Assembly: GCA_963745915.1 (NCBI GenBank)
Contig: CAVUZA010000002.1
Coordinates: 1,798,001 to 1,862,000, forward strand
Reading direction: 5' to 3'
DNA: 64,000 nt
Origin: VRUE01 sp963745915
GTDB taxonomy: Bacteria; Actinomycetota; Thermoleophilia; Solirubrobacterales; 70-9
Part shown: piece after piece, positions 56,496-64,000 of the stretch
Layout: the number at the start of each line of letters is the position of its first letter
Position numbering within the stretch: the first letter of the stretch is position 1
Notes under the pieces: model-generated
The model's input: the letters and a program-made list of their open reading frames with translations, nothing else
Told to the model about the DNA's origin: nothing
The model's database searches: none
Translations under genes and position numbers: made by a program

Positions 56496-57661
56496 TGAAG
56501 GCCGGCGATCCGAGCAACCCGTTCAACTTCGGCGCGCTCGCGCTCGACGCCGCCTTCGCCGACCGTGAACGGGAGCTCGAGGAGCTGAGCGCCGACATCC
56601 GCAACGGTCAGGACGTGGTGGTCTTCGCCCCCCGCCGTGCGGGCAAGACCTCGCTGATCTGGCGCGCCGCGGCGCAGCTGGGGCGGGAAGGCGTGCTGGT
56701 CGCCCAGGTCGACCTGATGACCACCCCGACCAAGGAGGGCCTTGCCGCCGCGCTGGCGAAGTCGATCCACGAGCAGATCGCCTCGACCCTGGAGCGCGTC
56801 CGCGAGCGGGCGCTGGCGCCGTTTCGCGGCCTCACCGTGCAACCGACGATCAACGTCGACCCCGCGGACGGCTCGCTCTCCTTCAGCTTCGGCGCCGCCC
56901 GCCGCGAGGCGGAGATCGACGCGACCCTGGAGCGCCTGCTCGAGCTCCCCGCCGAGCTGGGCGCGTCCCGCAAGCGCCGCACCGCGCTGGTCATCGACGA
57001 GTTCCAGGAGATCGTCGAGATCGACGCCGGGCTGCCGCGCGTGCTGCGCGCCGTCTTCCAGCGCCAGCCCGAGGTCGCCCACGTCTACCTGGGCAGCAAG
57101 CAGCACATCATGGACCGGATCTTCAACGACGCCAACGAGCCCTTCTGGCGCAGCGCCAAAGCGATCGAGCTGGGACCGATCGACGCCGGCCCCTTCGCCG
57201 AGTTCATCGCCGAGCGCTTTCGCCAGAGCGACCGCGACGTCGAGCCCGGCGTGGTCGAGGGGCTGCTGAGGCGCACCGCCGGCCACCCCTACGCGACCCA
57301 GGAGCTCTGCTATTTCCTCTGGGAGCAGACAGCCCCGGGCGCGACAGCCTCCGGCGCCGACCTCAGCCAGGCGCTCGCCGCCGTGCTGCGCTCCGAGCAC
57401 GCGCATTTCAGCCTGCTCTGGGACGGCGCCTCGGCGGTGCAGAAGCAGGTGCTCCGAGCCCTCGCCCGCGAGCCCGGCCACCCCTACCGGGCCGAGTACC
57501 GGGCCACCCACGACCTGCCGGCGACGACCAACGTGCAGAAGGCCCTGCGCACCCTCGTCCGCCGCGAAGTGGTCAGCGGCGACGGCGGCGCCTACCGCAT
57601 CGCCGAGCCGTTCCTACCCGAGTGGGTGCAGCTGAACATCGACCGCATCCACCCCAGCTGA
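56495..57661 (+). CDS. Archaeal-type/STAND P-loop ATPase
   Basis: A 388-residue ATPase of the PF01637-like group. FADRERELEELSADIRNGQDVVVFAPRRAGKTSLI holds Walker A (APRRAGKT, about residues 45-52); Walker B is TALVIDEFQEI (about 166); the lid and winged helix follow (RRTAGHPYATQELCYFLWE, ATTNVQKALRTLVRREVVSGDGGAYRIAEPFLPEWV). Such proteins often act as NTPase switches. It stands alone; the repeated GGTAT motifs ahead of it suggest cooperative control. GTG start without a ribosome-binding site, so possibly leaderless. Confidence 0.82.
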   Translation: MKAGDPSNPFNFGALALDAAFADRERELEELSADIRNGQDVVVFAPRRAGKTSLIWRAAAQLGREGVLVAQVDLMTTPTKEGLAAALAKSIHEQIASTLERVRERALAPFRGLTVQPTINVDPADGSLSFSFGAARREAEIDATLERLLELPAELGASRKRRTALVIDEFQEIVEIDAGLPRVLRAVFQRQPEVAHVYLGSKQHIMDRIFNDANEPFWRSAKAIELGPIDAGPFAEFIAERFRQSDRDVEPGVVEGLLRRTAGHPYATQELCYFLWEQTAPGATASGADLSQALAAVLRSEHAHFSLLWDGASAVQKQVLRALAREPGHPYRAEYRATHDLPATTNVQKALRTLVRREVVSGDGGAYRIAEPFLPEWVQLNIDRIHPS

Positions 57662-57697
57662 CCCAGAGCAAGACCGGCCGGCGAGAGGGGCCGGGGA

Positions 57698-57749
57698 CCC
57701 CACCCCAAAACACTCCAGCGAGGCTCCCGCCGAGCGTTTTGGGGTGGGG
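57698..57749. terminator. Bidirectional hairpin with conserved loop
   Basis: Arms CCCCACCCCAAAAC (57698-57711) and GTTTTGGGGTGGGG (57736-57749) around the 24-nt loop 57712-57735, which is identical to that at 45511-45534 although the stems are unrelated. It sits between convergent genes. Confidence 0.85.
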
Positions 57750-57766
57750 CCACCGGGCCCTCACAC

Positions 57767-58990
57767 CTACCGCAGTTCGCTCGAGTTCTTGCCGAGCAGC
57801 TGCCGCGCGACGATCAGCAGCTGGATCTGCTGGGTCCCCTCGAAGATGTCGAGGATCTTGGCGTCGCGTGCCCACTTCTCGAGCAGCTCCGTCTCGCCGT
57901 AGCCGACGGCGCCGCAGAGCTCGACGCAGCCGAGGGTGACGTCGACGCAGGTGCGGCCCGCCTTGGCCTTGGCCATCGAGGCCTGCAGCGAGTTGGGCTT
58001 GCCGTTGTCGGCCATCCAGGCGGCCTGCAGGGTGAGCAGCAGCGAGGCCTCGTAGTCGGCCTCCATCTCCAGGTAGCGGGCGGCGGCGGCGTGCTGGCCC
58101 AGAGCCGGCGCGTCGTAGTCGACCTCGACCCCGGCCTGCTCGAGGCACTCGCGCGTCTTCTCCAGCGCCGCGCGGGTGACGCCGACCGCCATCGCCGCGA
58201 CCAGCGGCCGCGTGTTGTCGAAGGTCTGCATCGCGCCGCCGAAGCCCTGCTTGGGATCGGACTTGACCTCCGGGTCGCCGAGCAGCGCCTCCTTTGGCAC
58301 CCGGCAGTCCTGCAGGGTGAAGTTGGCGGTGTCCGAGGCGCGGATGCCGAGCTTGTGCTCGAGCCGGTCGAGCTTCAGGCCGGGGTTGTCGCGCTCGACG
58401 ATGAACGAGCGGATCGCCGCCCGTCCGACCTTGCGGTCGAGCGAGGCCCAGACCACGATCAGCTCGGCGCGGTCGCCCGAGGTGACGAAGATCTTCTCGC
58501 CGTTGAGCACGTACTCGTCGCCGTCGAGATCGGCCGTGGTGCGGATCGCGGCCGAGTCCGAGCCCGCCTCGGGCTCGGTGATCGCCATCGCCGCCCACTT
58601 GCCGCCGTAGCGCTCGAGCTGCTCCTCGCTCGCCACCGAGGCGATCGCCGAGTTGCCGAGGCCCTGGCGGGGCATCGAGAGCAGCAGGCCGACGTCGCCC
58701 CAGCAGAGCTCGACGATGCCGAGCACGGTGGAGAGGTTGGAGCCGTTGCGGTTGCTTGTTTCACCGCCGTCATCATTGGAGCTGCGCCGCACGCCGGCGG
58801 CGCCGGCGCCGCCGATGTCGGAGCCCTCGTTCATGCCGTCGATCAGCGAGGCGAGCATGTCGAGCTCCTTGGGGTAGGAGTGCTCGGCCACGTCGTACTT
58901 GCGCGAGATCGGCCGGAAGACCTCGGTCGCGACCTGGTTCGCCTGGCTGGCGAGGGGCTTGAACTTCTTGGGGATCTCTAGGTTGATCAT
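57767..58990 (-). CDS. Acyl-CoA dehydrogenase
   Basis: A 407-residue FAD enzyme introducing the alpha-beta double bond of acyl-CoA. AMAITEPEAGSDSAAIRTTA binds FAD/substrate; the catalytic base is the Glu of DIFEGTQQIQLLIVAR near the C-terminus. Between residues 55 and 85 a Gly/Asn/Ser-rich segment (GGAGAAGVRRSSNDDGGETSNRNGSN) looks like an inserted loop. Last gene of the operon that begins with the thiolase; 28 bp after the sister dehydrogenase. Confidence 0.92.
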   Translation of the reverse strand: MINLEIPKKFKPLASQANQVATEVFRPISRKYDVAEHSYPKELDMLASLIDGMNEGSDIGGAGAAGVRRSSNDDGGETSNRNGSNLSTVLGIVELCWGDVGLLLSMPRQGLGNSAIASVASEEQLERYGGKWAAMAITEPEAGSDSAAIRTTADLDGDEYVLNGEKIFVTSGDRAELIVVWASLDRKVGRAAIRSFIVERDNPGLKLDRLEHKLGIRASDTANFTLQDCRVPKEALLGDPEVKSDPKQGFGGAMQTFDNTRPLVAAMAVGVTRAALEKTRECLEQAGVEVDYDAPALGQHAAAARYLEMEADYEASLLLTLQAAWMADNGKPNSLQASMAKAKAGRTCVDVTLGCVELCGAVGYGETELLEKWARDAKILDIFEGTQQIQLLIVARQLLGKNSSELR

Positions 58991-59018
58991 CGTTTTGCCT
59001 TTCGCTCGCGGCGGGTGC

Positions 59019-60356
59019 CTAGACGAGCAGGGCGCCCTCCATCACGCCCGCTGCACGCAGGTCTCGGTACCAGCGCTCGACCGGGTGCTCCTTGACGAAG
59101 CCGTGGCCGCCGAGCAGCTGCACCCCGTCGGAGCCGATCTGCATCCCCTTCTGGGCGCAGAGCCGGCGGGCGAGGGACGCCTCGCGGGCGAAGTCCTTGC
59201 CCTGGTCGGCGCGGCTCGCCGCGCGGTAGGTGGCGAGGCGCATGCCTTCGCTCTCGATGCCGATGTCGGAGACGGCGAAGGCGACGCCCTGGCGGTTGGA
59301 GATCGGTTCGCCGAACGCCTGCCGCTCGTTGACGTACTCCTTGACGTAGTCGAGCACCGCCTCGGCGGTGCCGGTCGCCAGCGAGCACCAGGCGACGCGG
59401 GCGCGCTGCACGCACTCGGCGTAGGCCTCGCGCTTGCCCTCGCCCATCAGGGCGCCCTCGGGCAGCTTCACGCCCTCGAGGATCAGGCGGCCGGTGGCGG
59501 CGGGGCGCAGCCCCATCGCCGGCTCGGGCTCGACCGAGAGCCCGTCGGCCCCCGACTCGATCAGGAACAGCGCCGGCCCGTGATCCTCGGCATCGGCGGC
59601 GACGACGAAGAGCTCGCACTCGGCGGCGCGGGGGACCAGCGACTTGGCGCCGTCGAGCACCCAGCCGCCGCCTTCGCGGCGGGCCCTGGTCTCCAGCGCC
59701 AGCGGGTCGAAGAGCGGTCGCGGCTCGAGCATCGCCAGCGCCGCGGCCGGGGTGTCCTCGCCGGTGAAGGCGGGCAGGTAGGTCGCCTCCTGCTCGGCGC
59801 TGCCCCAGCGGCCGATCGCGGTAGCTACCGCGCCGGGGGCGAGCGCCGCGTAGGCGATGCCCATGTCGCCGCGGGCGAACGCCTCGCCGATCAGGACGCT
59901 GGTCACCGCGGCCTGCTCGTGCATCACGCCGCCCAGCTCCTCGGGGACGCCGAGCATGTTGACGCCGAGCTCGTCGGCCTGGGCGAGCAGCTCGGCCGGG
60001 GCCGCGCAGTCGAAGTCGGCCTGCTTGGCGGCGGGGCGGACCTTGGCCTCGGCGAAGTCCCGCACCCCTTCCTGCAGCATCTGCTGCTCCTCGTCGGGGG
60101 TGATGTCGAAGAGGCTGCGCGGCTTGCCGGTCGCCTGGCGGGCCGGGCGGGTCAGCTTCTGCGCGGCCTTGAAGGTGCGCCCGGCGGCGGTCGCCGAGCG
60201 GAAGCCGCTCTTGGTGCCGGTGAACAGGGCGCGCTCGACCTGCTTGCGGATCTTTATCCGGTCGAGCAGGTCGGAGCCGGCGAGCCGGTTGAGCCAGCGC
60301 AGGCCGAAGCCCATGCTGCGCTCGGCCACGCTCTTCTCCTCGGTGGCGGTGGGCAT
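59019..60356 (-). CDS. Acyl-CoA dehydrogenase family protein, second subunit type
   Basis: A 445-residue acyl-CoA dehydrogenase-like protein. The middle and C-terminal domains are clear (GVPEELGGVMHEQAAVTSVLIGEAFARGDMGIA, SNRQGVAFAVSDIGIESEGMRLATYRAA, GSDGVQLLGGHGFVKEHPVERWYRDLRAAGVMEG). The usual TEPxxGSD motif is changed (AMLEPRPLFDPLAL) and the EGT catalytic motif reads MEGALLV at the C-terminus. It also has an extra N-terminal 80 residues. It may be the partner of an alpha2-beta2 dehydrogenase with the downstream gene. 2 bp after the MaoC gene. Confidence 0.85.
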   Translation of the reverse strand: MPTATEEKSVAERSMGFGLRWLNRLAGSDLLDRIKIRKQVERALFTGTKSGFRSATAAGRTFKAAQKLTRPARQATGKPRSLFDITPDEEQQMLQEGVRDFAEAKVRPAAKQADFDCAAPAELLAQADELGVNMLGVPEELGGVMHEQAAVTSVLIGEAFARGDMGIAYAALAPGAVATAIGRWGSAEQEATYLPAFTGEDTPAAALAMLEPRPLFDPLALETRARREGGGWVLDGAKSLVPRAAECELFVVAADAEDHGPALFLIESGADGLSVEPEPAMGLRPAATGRLILEGVKLPEGALMGEGKREAYAECVQRARVAWCSLATGTAEAVLDYVKEYVNERQAFGEPISNRQGVAFAVSDIGIESEGMRLATYRAASRADQGKDFAREASLARRLCAQKGMQIGSDGVQLLGGHGFVKEHPVERWYRDLRAAGVMEGALLV

Positions 60357-60358
60357 CT

Positions 60359-61303
60359 CTACTTCCTCCTAGCGGTTCTGGTTTTGGCCTCGAGCGGCGT
60401 CAGCCTGCCGTCGAGGTGCGGGGTGCCGCGCTTGGCGTCACGCACCGTGAAATCGATCTCGCCCTCGTGGGTGCTGTGGAACTCGACCCTGCCGGGGAGC
60501 AGGATCGGCTTGCGGAAGCGGACCTCGGCGGCGAAGGCGTCGGGCAGGCGGCTCTCGATCGCCGCCAGGCAGCGCGCCTTCGTCCACATCCCGTGGGCGA
60601 TCGCGCGCGGGAAGCCGAACGCCTTGGCGCTCAGCGAGTGCATGTGGATCGGGTTGCGGTCCCCCGAGACCGCCGCATACCGCCGTCCCAGATCGCCCCC
60701 CAGCCGCCACTCGACCCCTGGCGCGGCCTCTTGGCCGCCCCCATCGCGAACTGCATCAAATTCCAGCTCCGGCGGAGCTGGAATTTGATGCAGTTCGGAG
60801 TCGTTGGCTTCGGAGGGGCCGCGGCGCAGCATGGTGCTGGTGCTCTCCCAGACGACCTGGCGGCCGGCTTTGACCTTGGTCTGCAGGCTGAAAGTGCGGC
60901 CCTTGGGGTGGGGGCGGAGCTTGGTCGGGCGGACCTGGATCGTCAGCTCCTCGTCGAAGCCGATGCGGCGGTGCTGCTCGATCCGGTTCTCGACGTGGAC
61001 GAGGCCGACCGCGCCGAAGGGGAAGGAGCCGTCGGCCATCACCGCCATATGCAGTGGGAAGGCGAGCACGTGCGGGTAGGTGGGGGGGAGGTCGTCGCGC
61101 AGGGCGAAGCCGCAGACGCGGGCGTAGGCGGCGACCCGCTCGCGCTCGGCGCGCACGGCGCGCAGCTCCAGTTCCAGCTCGGGGACCTGCTCGCCGCCGC
61201 CGGGGACGAAGGGCAGGCGCGAGGCCAGCGGGATCAGCGGCGCCGCCGCCCGCGCGTAGAGCGGCAGGATGCTGGGCGGGCTCTCCAGGGTGCGGCTCTC
61301 CAT
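60359..61303 (-). CDS. MaoC-family double-hotdog dehydratase (HtdX-like) with palindromic insertion
   Basis: A 314-residue hydratase/dehydratase for 3-hydroxyacyl-CoA or ACP. The C-terminal hotdog has the catalytic hydratase motif YAAVSGDRNPIHMHSLSAKAFGFPRAIAHGMW. The N-terminal hotdog is degenerate (TYPHVLAFPLHMAVMADGSFPFG). Between the two folds the 47-bp palindromic element is read through as SELHQIPAPPELEFDAVRD. Gene order and size match mycobacterial htdX beside fabG4. It starts 2 bp after the reductase gene. Confidence 0.9.
   Translation of the reverse strand: MESRTLESPPSILPLYARAAAPLIPLASRLPFVPGGGEQVPELELELRAVRAERERVAAYARVCGFALRDDLPPTYPHVLAFPLHMAVMADGSFPFGAVGLVHVENRIEQHRRIGFDEELTIQVRPTKLRPHPKGRTFSLQTKVKAGRQVVWESTSTMLRRGPSEANDSELHQIPAPPELEFDAVRDGGGQEAAPGVEWRLGGDLGRRYAAVSGDRNPIHMHSLSAKAFGFPRAIAHGMWTKARCLAAIESRLPDAFAAEVRFRKPILLPGRVEFHSTHEGEIDFTVRDAKRGTPHLDGRLTPLEAKTRTARRK
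60749..60795. repeat. Palindromic repeat element, copy 3 (inside a coding sequence)
   Basis: Arms 60749-60770 and 60774-60795 around loop GGC; with the flanking CG pairs the inverted repeat is 51 bp. Relative to copies 1 and 2 the innermost pair is C-G instead of T-A, a compensatory double change. Here it is read in a different frame from copy 2. Confidence 0.95.
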
Positions 61304-61305
61304 CG

Positions 61306-62628
61306 TCAGGCCCCCAGCAGGCTCTGGCCGCAGACGCGGACCACGTTGCCGTTGACCCCGGCCGAGTCGGGGCTGGCGAACCAGGCGATCGTCTCGGCGA
61401 CGTCGACCGGCAGGCCGCCCTGCGACATGCTGTTCATCCGCCGGCCCGCTTCGCGCACCGGCACCGGCATCGCCGCGGTCATCTGGGTCTCGATGAAGCC
61501 GGGGGCGACCGCGTTGATCGTCGCCCCCCGCTCGGCCAGCTGCGGCGCCATCGCCTCGACCATGCCGATCACGCCCGCCTTCGAGGTCGCGTAGTTGGTC
61601 TGGCCCGAGTTGCCGGCGATGCCGCTCATCGAGGAGACGCAGACGATCCGCCCGTTGGGCCGCAGCAGGCCGCGCTCGAGCAGCTCGTCGTCGATCCGCT
61701 CCTCGCTGGAGAGGTTGATCTCCATCAGCGACGCCCAGCGCTCCTCGGGCATCTTGGCCAGGGTGCGGTCGCGGGTGACGCCGGCGTTGTGGACGACGAC
61801 GTCGACGCCGTCGCCGAGCGCGTCGGCGATCGCCGCCGGGGCGCCCTCCTCGGTGATGTCGAGCTCGATCGTCTCGGCGTCGAGTTCGGTCGCGACCTTG
61901 GCCAGGTCGGCGGCCAGCGCGGGCACGTCGAGCAGGACGAGGCCGGCGCCGTCGCGGTGCAGGGTCGCGGCGATCGCCGCGCCGATCCCGCGCGAGGCGC
62001 CGGTGACGAGCGCCAGCTTGCCGTCGAGCGGCTGGGCGACGTCGACGGCGCCGGCCTCGGCGACCGCCGGGCCGACCTCGATCGCCTGGCCGGAGACGTA
62101 GGCCGATTTGGGCGAGAGCAGGAAGCGCAGGGTCGAGTCGACCTCGGCCTCGGCGCCCTCGGCGACGTAGACGAGCTGCACGGCGACGCCGCGGCCGACC
62201 TCCTTGCCGAGCGAGCGGGTGAAGCCCTCGAGCGCGCGCTGGGCGGTGGCGGCGCGGGCCGGCAGCCCGGACGGCGGCGTGCCCAGCACGACGACGCGGC
62301 CGTTGCGCTGCAGGCGCTTCAGGTTGGGGTAGAAGAAGCGCTGCAGCTCGACCAGCCCGGTCGAGTCGGCGATCCCGGTGGCGTCGAAGACCAGCGCCTT
62401 GACCTTGCTGTCGGACTTCTCCGGGCGCGGCGCGCCGATCGCGCCGAGCAGGCGCTCGACGGCCTTGCCGAGCCGGCCGCCGGGGGCGCCGCCGGCGAGC
62501 ACGGCGCCGGCGATGACCGGCGCTCCGGGGCTGTGGCGCTCGAGCTCGACCGGCTGCGGCAGCCCGACCCGGGGCGCGATGAAGCGCCCGGGGGGCGAGT
62601 TGACCAGCTGCGTGTAGAGGTCGCTCAT
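61306..62628 (-). CDS. High-molecular-weight 3-oxoacyl reductase (FabG4-like)
   Basis: A 440-residue reductase of the FabG4 type. The N-terminal 200 residues are a flavodoxin/Rossmann-like domain without a good cofactor motif (KALVFDATGIADSTGLVELQRFFYPNLK). The C-terminal SDR domain is complete: GKLALVTGASRGIGAAIAATL, HNAGVTRD, VCVSSMSGIAGNSGQTNYATSKAGV (Ser, Tyr, Lys) and NAVAPGFIETQMT. The ATG overlaps the thiolase stop by one base. It is the third chemical step partner of the neighbouring thiolase and dehydratase. Confidence 0.92.
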   Translation of the reverse strand: MSDLYTQLVNSPPGRFIAPRVGLPQPVELERHSPGAPVIAGAVLAGGAPGGRLGKAVERLLGAIGAPRPEKSDSKVKALVFDATGIADSTGLVELQRFFYPNLKRLQRNGRVVVLGTPPSGLPARAATAQRALEGFTRSLGKEVGRGVAVQLVYVAEGAEAEVDSTLRFLLSPKSAYVSGQAIEVGPAVAEAGAVDVAQPLDGKLALVTGASRGIGAAIAATLHRDGAGLVLLDVPALAADLAKVATELDAETIELDITEEGAPAAIADALGDGVDVVVHNAGVTRDRTLAKMPEERWASLMEINLSSEERIDDELLERGLLRPNGRIVCVSSMSGIAGNSGQTNYATSKAGVIGMVEAMAPQLAERGATINAVAPGFIETQMTAAMPVPVREAGRRMNSMSQGGLPVDVAETIAWFASPDSAGVNGNVVRVCGQSLLGA

Positions 62629-63917
62629 CAGGCCGCCTCCCCGCTCTCGAGGATGGCGACGACGCCCTGGCCGGCGGCGGCGCAGATGCTGATCGCGCCG
62701 CGCCCGCCGCCGCGCTCGTCGAGCGCCTTGGCGAGGCTGGCGACGATCCGCCCGCCGGTGGCGGCGAAGGGGTGCCCGGCGGCCAGCGAGCCGCCGTTGA
62801 CGTTGAGCTTCTCGCGGTCGATCGAGCCCAGCGGCGCCTCGCGCCCGAGCCGCTCGCGGCAGAAGCGCTCGTCCTCCCAGGCGCGCAGCGTGCAGAGCAC
62901 CTGGGCGGCGAAGGCCTCGTGGATCTCGTAGAGATCGAAGTCCTGCAGGGCGAGGCCGGCGCGGTCGAGCATCGCCGGCATCGCGTAGGCGGGGGCCATC
63001 AGCAGCCCTTCGCGCTTGTGGACGTGGTCGACGGCCGCCGTCTGCCCCTCGGCGAAGTAGGCGAGGACCGGCAGGCCGCGCTGCTTCGCCCACTCCTCGC
63101 TGGCGAGCAGCACCGCCGAGGCGCCGTCGCTGAGCGGGGTCGAGTTGGCGGCGGTCATCGTCCCCTCCTCGCCGCCGAAGACCGGGCCGAGCTTGGCCAG
63201 CTTCTCGGGCGAGGAGTCGGGGCGCAGGTTCTGGTCGCGCTCGAGGCCGAGGTATGGGGTGAGCAGGTCGTCCTGGAAGCCGCGCTCGTAGGCGGCGGCG
63301 AGGTTGTGGTGGCTGGCGACGGCGAGCTCGTCCTGCGCCTCGCGCTCGACGCCCCACTCGGAGGCCATGATCGCGCAGTGCTCGCCCATCGAGAGGCCGG
63401 TGCGCGGCTCCTCGTTGCGCGGGATCGAGGGGATGAGGTGCCCGGGCCGCACCCGGGTCAGCTGCTTCAGCCGGCCCATGTTCGACTTCTCGCGGTTGGC
63501 GTCGAGCAGCACCTCGCGCAGATCCTCGTTGAGCCCGATCGGCGCGTCGGAGGTGGTGTCGGCGCCGCAGGCGACGCCGGCGTCGATCTGCCCGAGGGCG
63601 ATCTTGTTGGCGACCAGGATCGTCGTCTCCAGCCCGGTGCCGCAGGCCTGCTGCACGTCGTAGGCGGGCGTCTCGGGGGCGAGCCGGGTGCCGAGCACGC
63701 TCTCGCGGGTCAGGTCGCGGTCGCGCGAGTGCTTGAGCACGGCGCCGCCGGCGACCTCGCCGAGCCGCTCGCCCTCGAGGCCGAAGCGGGAGACGAGCCC
63801 GTCGAGGGCGGCGGTGAGCATGTCCTGGTTGGAGGCGCGCGAGTAGACGGAGTTGGAGCGCGCGAAGGGAATCCGGTTGCCGCCGACCACGGCGACCCGG
63901 CGGGGCTTATCGATCAA
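62628..63917 (-). CDS. Acetyl-CoA acetyltransferase / thiolase (FadA2-like)
   Basis: A 429-residue thiolase for cleavage or condensation of 3-oxoacyl-CoA. Active-site Cys in DVQQACGTGLETTI (about residue 91), His in EIHEAFAAQVL, GGSLAAGHPFAATGGR, and Cys in ISICAAAGQG near the C-terminus. Start at a TTG (63917). First gene of a five-gene operon with fabG4-, MaoC- and two fadE-like genes, resembling the mycobacterial fadA2-fabG4-htdX-fadE5 locus. An inverted repeat lies directly upstream. Confidence 0.93.
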   Translation of the reverse strand: MIDKPRRVAVVGGNRIPFARSNSVYSRASNQDMLTAALDGLVSRFGLEGERLGEVAGGAVLKHSRDRDLTRESVLGTRLAPETPAYDVQQACGTGLETTILVANKIALGQIDAGVACGADTTSDAPIGLNEDLREVLLDANREKSNMGRLKQLTRVRPGHLIPSIPRNEEPRTGLSMGEHCAIMASEWGVEREAQDELAVASHHNLAAAYERGFQDDLLTPYLGLERDQNLRPDSSPEKLAKLGPVFGGEEGTMTAANSTPLSDGASAVLLASEEWAKQRGLPVLAYFAEGQTAAVDHVHKREGLLMAPAYAMPAMLDRAGLALQDFDLYEIHEAFAAQVLCTLRAWEDERFCRERLGREAPLGSIDREKLNVNGGSLAAGHPFAATGGRIVASLAKALDERGGGRGAISICAAAGQGVVAILESGEAA

Positions 63918-63922
63918 GAGGG

Positions 63923-63978
63923 GTCAACCTTTCGTTACAGGGATTGATGTAAAGGTTAACGCGACATCGATCTATGTC
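63923..63978. promoter_or_regulatory. Operator-like repeats upstream of the fatty-acid operon
   Basis: GTCAACCTTT (63923-63932) and AAAGGTTAAC (63951-63960) form a spaced inverted repeat; 63963-63978 is a second one, GACAT-CGATCT-ATGTC. Both are within 61 bp of the thiolase start. A TetR- or FadR-type regulator encoded outside the window is the likely ligand. Confidence 0.45.
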
Positions 63979-64000
63979 AACGTCAAGTGATCAGCCGCAC

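Overview
This 64 kb window is GC-rich bacterial DNA. I read it as a chromosomal segment of an actinobacterium, most likely class Thermoleophilia (Solirubrobacterales-like). The grounds are the base composition, a LexA box of the CGAAC-N4-GTTCG type, a c-di-AMP riboswitch ahead of an RlpA-like gene, a type A RNase P RNA, a fadA/fabG4/MaoC/fadE operon like the mycobacterial one, and large repeat-built secreted proteins. The taxonomic call is inference; no 16S rRNA gene is present.

Layout. 1-7 kb: the end of a VapBC module, a secreted protein, a DEAD-box RNA helicase with an unusual start, a small HTH regulator facing a 956-residue secreted repeat protein, and an SDR oxidoreductase. 7-12.5 kb: cytochrome c maturation (ccmE-ccmF), secG, and an alkane hydroxylase cluster (alkB, rubredoxin, TetR regulator). 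12.5-16 kb: a tandem acetyltransferase, a Panacea/SocA-type toxin-antitoxin pair, and dtd. 16-20 kb: a zinc-type ABC importer in which one permease is fused to the binding protein, with its ATPase, a second permease and a Fur-family regulator. 20-26 kb: two MFS transporters, a DUF2252 protein, an ECF sigma factor with a membrane partner, and a lamin-tail-like protein.

26-42 kb is an accessory and defence region beside a tRNA-Leu gene. It holds two toxin-antitoxin modules, then a TerB / BrxD-type ATPase / Lhr-type helicase operon whose TerB gene is split by an ISL3-family insertion with an exact 8-bp target duplication. Next is a 6.5 kb integrative element bounded by a 19-bp direct repeat of tRNA-Leu. 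That element carries a VapBC module, a three-gene operon (membrane-anchored HerA-type ATPase, an unrecognised protein, an AAA ATPase fused to an Mrr-type nuclease) and a decayed integrase. The three-gene operon is the best candidate here for an undescribed system.

42-64 kb returns to core functions: lexA, an SDR, rnpB, the riboswitch with its RlpA-like gene, glnA, an MMPL transporter and a DUF255 thioredoxin-fold protein (both with frame breaks), a GGDEF/EAL protein, an HTH regulator, an isolated 19-codon ORF behind a perfect Shine-Dalgarno sequence, an acyl-CoA synthetase, a lone ATPase behind an array of GGTAT motifs, and a five-gene fatty-acid operon.

Two repeat families cut across these regions. 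One is a 47-bp near-perfect palindrome present three times, twice inside open reading frames without breaking them, as Rickettsia palindromic elements do. The other is a hairpin with an identical 24-nt loop but unrelated stems, placed between convergent gene pairs.
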